Of a stretch of DNA of 5,031 nucleotides, positions 1 to 5,031 are shown one piece after another. The DNA is taken from positions 1 through 5,031 of the forward strand of contig CAMVYG010000166.1 in assembly GCA_947171615.1 (NCBI GenBank), in the 5' to 3' direction. The position numbers and the translations under genes were made by a program. Positions within the stretch are counted from its first letter, which is position 1. Each line of letters starts with the position of its first letter. Below the pieces are notes generated by a model, which was not told the origin of the DNA, did not search any database, and saw only the letters and a program-made list of their open reading frames with translations. The stretch comes from an uncultured Clostridia bacterium. GTDB lineage: Bacteria; Bacillota; Clostridia; Oscillospirales; Acutalibacteraceae.

Positions 1-1
1 G

Positions 2-2698
2 CATATCAACTTTATCGGCATGAATCCGGAGATCCGGCTGGAAGCCCACCAGAGGAACGCCGTCGCCCGTATCCTTTACGGGGGGAACAGCCTGCTGGCC
101 CATGTGGTCGGGGCGGGCAAAACCTTTGAAATGGTGGCCGCCGCCATGGAAAGTAAGAGGCTGGGATTGTGCAGGAAGTCCCTGATCGTCGTGCCAAACC
201 ACCTGACGGAACAATGGGGCGGCGATTTCATGGCGCTCTACCCTGGCGCGAATGTGCTGGTGGCGACAAAAAAAGATTTTGAGCCGAGGAACCGGAAGAA
301 GTTCTGCGCCCGTATCTCTACCGGGGACTACGACGCGGTTATCATCGGGCATTCGCAGTTCGAGAAGATCCCCATATCCCCGGAACGGCAGAAGGCTATC
401 ATTGAGGATCAGATTGATGAGATTGTGGACGCGATTACGGAAGCAAAGATAAATAAAGAAGAAAAGTTCACTATCAAGCAGCTGGAACGCACAAAAAAGA
501 GCCTGAATGCCGAACTGAAAAAGCTATACGACAAGAAAAAAGACGACACAGTTTATTTCGAGGAATTAGGCATAGACCGCCTTTTTGTGGACGAAGCGCA
601 TGGCTTCAAAAACCTTTATATGCATACAAAAATGCGGAACGTGGCCGGGATCAGCCAGACAAAGGCACAGAAATCCAGTGATATGTTCGCCAAGTGCCGC
701 TACCTGGATGAGATTACTGGCGGGCGCGGCGTGGTTTTCGCTACCGGAACCCCGGTAAGCAATTCGATGGTAGAGTTGTATACCATGATGCGCTATCTCC
801 AGTACAGTATGCTGGAACAGGGATACCAGGACAGCATAGGGAATATGCACAGCTTGAAACATTTCGACAACTGGGCGGCGACATTCGGGGAGCAGGTGGC
901 GGCGGTGGAATTAAAGCCGGAGGGGACCGGGTTCCGCTTAAAGACACGTTTTGCCAGGTTTTATAACCTGCCGGAACTGATGAACCTCTGGAAGGAGGCC
1001 GCGGATATCCAAACTGCGGATATGCTGAAACTTCCCGTGCCGGAGGTAGAGTATGTCACAGTCCAGACCGAACCCAGCGAGGCACAGAAAAAGATGGTAC
1101 AGGGGCTTGCGGAACGTGCGGAGCGGATACGGACGGAAAAGATTGACCCAAGTTTGGATAATATGCTTAAGATCACATCGGATGGGCGGAAACTGGCCTT
1201 AGACCAGCGCATCATGAACCCCCTTTTGGGAGATGATCCAGGCAGTAAAGTAAACGCCTGTGTGGAGAACGTATTTAGGATCTGGCAGGAAAGCACACCT
1301 TCAAAAGGCACACAGCTGATTTTTTCTGACCTCTCGACACCAAAAGGAAAGCCGGAAGCCCAAAAAGAAAACGGGAAGGAGAATGAAACAGGGGAAGAAG
1401 GGAAAGAAACAGGCACGGCAGAGGAAGCCGTGATGGAAGCCAGCGTTTACGACGACATCAGGAACAAATTGATCGGAAAAGGAATTCCCCCAGAGGAAAT
1501 CGCGTTTATACATAACGCAAACACGGAGAACCAGAAAGCGGAGCTGTTCGCGAAAGTCCGTAGCGGCCAGGTACGCATCCTCTTAGGAAGCACACAGAAA
1601 ATGGGCGCAGGAACCAATGTGCAGACGAAACTTGTCGCTTCCCATGACCTGGACTGCCCCTGGCGGCCTGCAGATCTGGAACAGCGGGCGGGTCGTATCG
1701 TCCGGAGGGGAAATGAAAATGACCATGTAAAGATATTCCGGTATGTGACAAAGGGAACCTTTGACGCTTACACCTGGGGGCTGGTGGAATCGAAGCAGAA
1801 ATTTATCGGGCAGATCATGACCAGCAAATCCCCGGCGAGATCCATTGAGGACGTGGACGCTACCGCCCTTTCCTACGCCGAGGTAAAAATGCTGGCTACC
1901 GGCGATCCCAGGATTAAGCAAAAAATGGACTTGGATATTCAGGTGACAAAGCTGAAAATGCTCAAAGCCAATCATTCGGCGCAGCAATATGAAATGCAGG
2001 ACAAGGTACGGGGCTACTACCCCAACAAGATAAAGGAAACGAAACTGCTGATCGACTGCCTGAAAGCAGACCTGCCGCTCCTGGAGGCGCACCCGGTAAA
2101 AGAGGACGCGTTTTCTATGGAAGTGATGGGGACGGTATATACAGACCGAAAGGAGGCGGGGCAGGCCATTGTGGCGGCCTGCCGGCTGATGGATGAGCCG
2201 GACAAGGATATGGAACTCGGCACATACCGGGGATTCTCCATGAAACTCTGCTTTGACGGCTCCGCATTCAAAGTGACCATGAAGCAGCACCTGACACATA
2301 CGGCAGATCTTTCCAGTGACATAGTAGGGAACATCTCCCGCATAAACAATGCCCTGGAGAAAATCCCGCAGACCCTCACGAACCATGAGCAAACTTTAAA
2401 GCGGCTCCATACAGAACTGGAAAGCGCGAAAGAGGAAGCTGGCAGGCCGTTCCCCCAGGAGGAGGAACTGGCTGAGAAATCCGCTTTGCTTGCGGAACTG
2501 AATACTGTTCTTGACAATGAGGAAAAAGGGCGGGGAGCAGAAAAGGAAAACCAGGAGCGGGAACCCGTGCCGGAAGGCTCCGGCAGTAAGGAGACCCCCG
2601 CCGGGAAAACCTCCATATTGAAAACCCTGAAAGAATATGAGCGTCCCGTGCCGGTGTCCTCCGGCATGGAGCGCAGCCCAAAGCAGGAGGTGATATGA
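2..2698 (+). CDS. Giant SNF2/DEAH-box helicase of a conjugative element, C-terminal part (5' end outside window)
   Basis: The frame is open to the left edge: codons before the first ATG (position 20) read HINFIG and continue into the helicase, so that ATG is internal and the gene starts upstream. Counting that Met as residue 1, a superfamily 2 core is visible: Walker A GAGKT (31-35), motif Ia LIVVPNHLTEQW (55-66), a charged helical insertion (about 129-175), motif II DEAH (191-194), motif III-like TGTP (242-245), motif V around GAGTN (529-533) and motif VI QRAGRIVRRG (555-564). All key ATPase residues are present. After residue ~630 come helical, coiled-coil-like stretches and a charged tail. 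Relatives in ICEs and phages are proteins of roughly 2000 residues or more, often with an N-terminal DNA methylase domain; that part would lie upstream and is not seen. Likely role is ATP-driven DNA remodelling during transfer or DarB-like antirestriction (inference). The stop overlaps the mobC start, so both share a transcript. Confidence 0.92.
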   Translation, partial: HINFIGMNPEIRLEAHQRNAVARILYGGNSLLAHVVGAGKTFEMVAAAMESKRLGLCRKSLIVVPNHLTEQWGGDFMALYPGANVLVATKKDFEPRNRKKFCARISTGDYDAVIIGHSQFEKIPISPERQKAIIEDQIDEIVDAITEAKINKEEKFTIKQLERTKKSLNAELKKLYDKKKDDTVYFEELGIDRLFVDEAHGFKNLYMHTKMRNVAGISQTKAQKSSDMFAKCRYLDEITGGRGVVFATGTPVSNSMVELYTMMRYLQYSMLEQGYQDSIGNMHSLKHFDNWAATFGEQVAAVELKPEGTGFRLKTRFARFYNLPELMNLWKEAADIQTADMLKLPVPEVEYVTVQTEPSEAQKKMVQGLAERAERIRTEKIDPSLDNMLKITSDGRKLALDQRIMNPLLGDDPGSKVNACVENVFRIWQESTPSKGTQLIFSDLSTPKGKPEAQKENGKENETGEEGKETGTAEEAVMEASVYDDIRNKLIGKGIPPEEIAFIHNANTENQKAELFAKVRSGQVRILLGSTQKMGAGTNVQTKLVASHDLDCPWRPADLEQRAGRIVRRGNENDHVKIFRYVTKGTFDAYTWGLVESKQKFIGQIMTSKSPARSIEDVDATALSYAEVKMLATGDPRIKQKMDLDIQVTKLKMLKANHSAQQYEMQDKVRGYYPNKIKETKLLIDCLKADLPLLEAHPVKEDAFSMEVMGTVYTDRKEAGQAIVAACRLMDEPDKDMELGTYRGFSMKLCFDGSAFKVTMKQHLTHTADLSSDIVGNISRINNALEKIPQTLTNHEQTLKRLHTELESAKEEAGRPFPQEEELAEKSALLAELNTVLDNEEKGRGAEKENQEREPVPEGSGSKETPAGKTSILKTLKEYERPVPVSSGMERSPKQEVI
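2685..2690 (+). promoter_or_regulatory. Ribosome binding site of the MobC-like gene, inside the helicase 3' end
   Basis: AGGAGG lies within the last codons of the helicase gene. It is 4 bases from the ATG at 2695 and 7 bases from a second, in-frame ATG at 2698. The second spacing is closer to optimal, so translation may start at 2698, with the stop TGA (2696-2698) and start sharing one base. Either choice implies translational coupling; the proteins differ by one Met. Confidence 0.75.
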
Positions 2699-3036
2699 TG
2701 CGGAAAAATGAGGGGCGCACGGTCGGGCTTTTTTTCAAAGTATCCCCGGAGGAAATGGGGCTGATCGAAAAAAAGATGGAGCAGGTCGGCACAGGGAACA
2801 AACGCGCCTATTTACGGAAGATGGCGGTAGACGGCTATATTGTCCGCCTGGATATGGAAAGCGTAAAGGAGCTATGCAAGCTCCTTCGCTCCATATCCGT
2901 GAACGTAAACCAGATCGCCCGCCGCTGCAACGAAACACGGAACCTCTACGCGGAGGACGTGGACGACCTGAAAAAGGGGTACGCAGAGGCGCAGGCCGGG
3001 CTTTTGGAACTGCTCCGGAAGTTTGCCAGCCTGTGA
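2695..3036 (+). CDS. mobC: MobC-like relaxosome accessory protein (ribbon-helix-helix type)
   Basis: This 113-residue protein resembles the MobC/NikA-like mobilization proteins that bind the transfer origin and help the relaxase reach its nick site. The N-terminus has the expected ribbon-helix-helix pattern: a short strand with basic and hydrophobic residues (RTVGLFFKVS, 8-17), a helix (18-31), a turn at GTGNK and a second helix (36-48). The most diagnostic part is LRSISVNVNQIARRCNE (64-80), matching the conserved MobC segment built around a hydrophobic-N-QIAR-N core. A C-terminal helix (about 87-110) could mediate oligomerization. Length is normal for the family. The start overlaps the helicase stop by four bases, so expression is probably coupled to it. 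A relaxase gene 1.1 kb downstream fits the role. The exact MobC subfamily cannot be fixed by eye. Confidence 0.88.
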   Translation: MMRKNEGRTVGLFFKVSPEEMGLIEKKMEQVGTGNKRAYLRKMAVDGYIVRLDMESVKELCKLLRSISVNVNQIARRCNETRNLYAEDVDDLKKGYAEAQAGLLELLRKFASL

Positions 3037-3042
3037 GCAGAC

Positions 3043-3079
3043 GGGCGCAGGAAGGGCAAAACCTTTTCTGCGCTCTTTT
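3043..3079 (+). terminator. Bulged hairpin plus TTTT after mobC: possible terminator or attenuator
   Basis: Bases 3043-3055 pair with 3062-3075 to give a 13-bp stem (two or three G-U pairs, a single bulged T at 3067) closing a 6-base loop GCAAAA. The stem starts 6 bases past the mobC stop and TTTT (3076-3079) follows directly. This is the layout of a weak intrinsic terminator; the short T run suggests partial termination, which would lower expression of the Toprim and relaxase genes relative to helicase/mobC. It could instead be an RNA-stability hairpin, or a DNA inverted repeat near a transfer origin. The pairing is read directly; the function is inferred. Confidence 0.5.
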
Positions 3080-3098
3080 ATGTACAATTATTCAGATT

Positions 3099-3106
3099 GG
3101 AGGTGG
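3099..3106 (+). promoter_or_regulatory. Ribosome binding site of the Toprim gene, fixing its start at 3111
   Basis: GGAGGTGG is a near-perfect Shine-Dalgarno match, with its GGAGG core 7 bases before the ATG at 3111. It decides the start: the reading frame stays open upstream into mobC (to an ATG at 2874), but that extension would overlap mobC in another frame and has no family-like sequence. Confidence 0.85.
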
Positions 3107-3110
3107 AATC

Positions 3111-4097
3111 ATGCCAGGGGTGACAAAGGAGCAGATTGAGCGGGCGAAAGAATGGGATCTTCTCTCCTATTTGCAGACTTATGAGCCGCACGAGGTAAAA
3201 AGGTGCGGCGGCACTGAATACCGTACAGTAACCCATGACAGCCTGAAAATATCCAATGGGAAATGGCATTGGCACAGCCGGGGCATCGGGGGAAGGACAG
3301 CGTTGGACTATCTGATCAAAGTGAAGGGAATGGGGTTTGTCGCTGCCGTGGAAACACTCTGCGGGGAACCTGGGGCGGTTGTTGCCGGGGCATTCAAACG
3401 GCAACAGAAAGAGAATATACAGAAGCCGTTTTCACTCCCGGAAAAGAACCGGTGCGGGAGGGCGATGGTGTCTTATCTGCAAGGCCGTGGGATTGACGCA
3501 GACATAATCAGCCAGTGTATTGGGAACGGAAGCCTTTATGAAAGCCGCAAGTACCATAACTGTGTTTTCGTGGGGAGTGACCCGGCCGGGATAGCGCGCT
3601 ATGCCTTCCTGCGCGGCACATATGGTCAGTTTAAGAAAGACGTGGACGGGAGTGATAAACAGTACGGCTTTTATCTGCCGGCAGCTGACAGGGGAAGCCC
3701 CTTCCTTGCCGTGGCGGAAAGCCCTGTTGACGCGCTTTCCATCGCCACGATCCTGAAACGGCAGGGGGAAGATTGGCAGAGGAACCATTACCTCGCCTTG
3801 GGCGGCACTGCCCCACGCGCCCTTATCCGCTTCCTTCATGACCACCCGGCTGTTACCTGTATAAGCCTCTGCCTGGATAATGATAAGGCCGGGCTTGTGG
3901 GGATGGGAAAGATCCGGGAGGCAATCCGGCAGGATCCTGTGCTGTGGGGGCGCATCCAGAAGATTGTGGATAACCCGCCTCCTGTTTCCTGTGGAAAAGA
4001 CTATAATGAACTATTGCAGGGGCAGGAAGCTATCCGTGCGGGATCCAGGCAACAGGTAAAAAAACAGAACCAGAAGCATATAGGGATAGAAACATAG
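3111..4097 (+). CDS. DUF3991 and Toprim domain protein (primase-like, conjugative element)
   Basis: This 328-residue protein has two recognisable parts. Residues ~15-85 look like DUF3991, a relative of the CHC2 zinc-finger domain of DnaG primases: KWHWHSRGIGG (51-61) followed by TALDYLI aligns with the second half of a CHC2 domain, but the zinc-binding cysteines are replaced. Residues ~197-300 form a Toprim domain, with the catalytic Glu in AESPVDALS (E203) and the DxD pair in CLDNDKAG (D256, D258), ending in KDYNELL (296-302). The Toprim metal-binding residues are therefore intact. Such proteins occur beside relaxase genes in Firmicute ICEs and plasmids and are presumed to act on single-stranded DNA, perhaps as a primase, but no full primase polymerase fold is evident and activity is not established. 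It follows mobC by 74 bases and precedes the relaxase by 31. The last ~20 residues are basic and glutamine-rich. Start set by a strong ribosome binding site. Confidence 0.87.
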   Translation: MPGVTKEQIERAKEWDLLSYLQTYEPHEVKRCGGTEYRTVTHDSLKISNGKWHWHSRGIGGRTALDYLIKVKGMGFVAAVETLCGEPGAVVAGAFKRQQKENIQKPFSLPEKNRCGRAMVSYLQGRGIDADIISQCIGNGSLYESRKYHNCVFVGSDPAGIARYAFLRGTYGQFKKDVDGSDKQYGFYLPAADRGSPFLAVAESPVDALSIATILKRQGEDWQRNHYLALGGTAPRALIRFLHDHPAVTCISLCLDNDKAGLVGMGKIREAIRQDPVLWGRIQKIVDNPPPVSCGKDYNELLQGQEAIRAGSRQQVKKQNQKHIGIET

Positions 4098-4111
4098 GGG
4101 TACGCAAAATC

Positions 4112-4122
4112 AGGAAGGGGGG
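4112..4122 (+). promoter_or_regulatory. Ribosome binding site of the relaxase gene
   Basis: The purine run AGGAAGGGGGG ends 6 bases before the ATG at 4129 and is the only Shine-Dalgarno-like sequence near it. A later in-frame ATG at 4162 lacks one and would remove N-terminal residues conserved in the family, so 4129 is preferred. Confidence 0.65.
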
Positions 4123-4128
4123 ATCCAT

Positions 4129-5031
4129 ATGGCGGTTTCTGACCTGCTCCCACGTAAAGCCATGGGAAGTAAATCCCGTAGCCAGACGCTCCATGATCGG
4201 CTGGACTATGACCAGAAAGAAGAAAAGACAAAAGGCGGGGAACTGGTATCTTCCTATATGTGCAGCCCGGAAACCGCCGCAGAAGAATTTGAAATGTCCA
4301 AGCTGCTCTATGAATCCATAACCGGGAGGAAACAGCCCAAGGACAGGGACATTATCGCCTACCGCATTATCCAGTCGTTTAAGCCAGGGGAGATCACGCC
4401 GGAGGAAGCCAACCGTTTAGGCTATGAGTTGGCAATGAAATTCACTAAGGGCAAACACCAATTCATCGTTTCCACCCATACGGATAAAGCCCATATCCAT
4501 AACCATGTGGAGTTTAACAGCACCAACCTGGAGAGTGACGGGAAATTTAATAATTTCAAAAACTCCGCTTTGGCCTTACGTCGGCTCAATGACCAGATAT
4601 GCCGGGAGAATGGGTATTCCGTGATTGAAAAGCCGAAGGCAAGGGGACAGCGGTATCAGGAAAAGGCGGCGGCCAAACGTGGGCGCAGCTATAAAGAACA
4701 GCTGCGGCTGACCATTGACCGGGTGCTGCCCTCCTGCAAGGACTTTGAGGAATTTCTGGCCCATATGAGGGAGGAAGGGTATGAAATTAAGCACAGAGGC
4801 AAATCTCTGGAATTTTTAGCGCCCGGACAAAGCCGGTTTACCCGCTCTTCCCGCCTGGGGGACGATTATACTAAGGAAGCCCTTCGGGAACGTATCACCG
4901 GCACACGCCAGGGACAGAAAACAGCAGCTACCAAACGGCGGGATCCTGGCAGGAATGTCAACCTCCTTGTGGATATCCAGGCAAAGATGCAGGCCGGGAA
5001 AGGGAAGTGCTATGAGCGTGGGGCAAAGGTT
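4129..5031 (+). CDS. MobP/VirD2-type relaxase, N-terminal part (3' end outside window)
   Basis: The frame stays open from the ATG at 4129 to the window end, giving 301 residues. This is a relaxase/mobilization nuclease domain that nicks the transfer origin, attaches covalently to the 5' end and leads the strand into the recipient. Motif I is in RLDYDQKEEKT (24-34), where Y27 is the likely catalytic tyrosine, followed by LVSSYMCSPETA (39-50). QSFKPGEITPEEA (82-94) is typical of the family. The metal-binding motif III is HTDKAHIHNHVEFN (117-130), with the three histidines H122, H124 and H126 intact. RRLNDQICRENGYSVIE (151-167) closes the nuclease core, and a conserved helical linker region follows (about 188-258). 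Relatives are usually longer, with a helical C-terminal half missing here. The closest recalled relatives are relaxases of Tn1549/CTn-like Firmicute ICEs. It follows the Toprim gene after 31 bases, so cotranscription is likely. Confidence 0.93.
   Translation, partial: MAVSDLLPRKAMGSKSRSQTLHDRLDYDQKEEKTKGGELVSSYMCSPETAAEEFEMSKLLYESITGRKQPKDRDIIAYRIIQSFKPGEITPEEANRLGYELAMKFTKGKHQFIVSTHTDKAHIHNHVEFNSTNLESDGKFNNFKNSALALRRLNDQICRENGYSVIEKPKARGQRYQEKAAAKRGRSYKEQLRLTIDRVLPSCKDFEEFLAHMREEGYEIKHRGKSLEFLAPGQSRFTRSSRLGDDYTKEALRERITGTRQGQKTAATKRRDPGRNVNLLVDIQAKMQAGKGKCYERGAKV

Noticed and set aside
20..22. ATG at 20 as the true start of the helicase gene
   Set aside because: The frame is open upstream to the window edge, no ribosome binding site precedes it, and a start there would leave only a few residues before the Walker A region, unlike family members.
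961..1416. 151-codon open frame on the minus strand
   Set aside because: Antisense shadow of the helicase, with Ser/Phe-rich composition caused by the Lys/Glu-rich insertion on the other strand.
1583..2392. 269-codon open frame on the minus strand
   Set aside because: It lies wholly antisense to the helicase C-terminal half, has no recognisable domain, and is rich in Cys, His and Phe as expected for a shadow frame.
2017..2667. 216-codon open frame on the minus strand
   Set aside because: Antisense to the helicase tail; Ser/Phe-rich low-information product typical of the complement of Glu/Lys codons.
2725..2735. GGGCTTTTTTT as a terminator at the start of mobC
   Set aside because: The T run follows GGGC but no adjacent stem forms; the only complement (AGCCC near 2675) gives 5 bp with a loop of about 45 bases.
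3083..3088. TACAAT as a -10 box of a promoter for the Toprim gene
   Set aside because: It matches five of six consensus bases, but no credible -35 lies 16-18 bases upstream and that space is occupied by the hairpin stem. Kept only as a comment in the hairpin finding.
2874..3110. Upstream extension of the Toprim frame starting inside mobC
   Set aside because: It overlaps well-supported mobC in another frame, shows Arg/Gly/Pro-rich out-of-frame composition, and a near-perfect ribosome binding site supports the start at 3111.
3745..4947. ATCCTG hexamers (in the Toprim and relaxase genes) as RP4-type nic sites
   Set aside because: Three copies inside coding sequence, with no flanking inverted repeat that I could find; the number is near what chance gives for a hexamer in 5 kb on two strands.

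Overview
This window is a piece of a conjugative or mobilizable element, most likely an integrative and conjugative element (ICE) of a Gram-positive gut Firmicute (Lachnospiraceae/Ruminococcaceae type). The pointers are strong GGAGG-type ribosome binding sites, by-eye G+C close to half, and protein families and gene order resembling the mobilization modules of Tn1549/CTn-like elements. That assignment rests on recalled family resemblance, not on a search. All genes are on the + strand, packed end to end, and both ends of the window cut through a gene.

Layout. (1) Positions 2-2698: the C-terminal ~900 residues of a very large SNF2/DEAH-type helicase; the frame is open at the left edge. (2) 2695-3036: a small MobC-like relaxosome accessory protein, translationally coupled to the helicase by a stop/start overlap. 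(3) 3037-3110: a 74-base gap, the longest non-coding stretch here, with a 13-bp bulged hairpin followed by TTTT (terminator- or attenuator-like) and then a strong ribosome binding site. (4) 3111-4097: a DUF3991/Toprim primase-like protein whose N-terminal zinc-finger-like domain has lost its cysteines while its Toprim acidic residues are kept. (5) 4129-5031: the N-terminal 301 residues of a MobP/VirD2-type relaxase with an intact three-histidine motif, running off the right edge.

How they may work together (inference from families): MobC binds and opens the transfer origin, the relaxase nicks and covalently carries the strand, the Toprim protein may prime or process single-stranded DNA in donor or recipient, and the giant helicase may remodel DNA or protect the element from restriction, as proposed for phage P1 DarB-like helicase/methylase proteins. 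The window holds no integrase, coupling protein, type IV secretion gene, cargo gene, tRNA, rRNA or CRISPR array. I see no convincing new system. The most interesting points are the hairpin in the mobC-Toprim gap, the cysteine-less CHC2-like domain, and the giant helicase sharing an operon with relaxosome genes.
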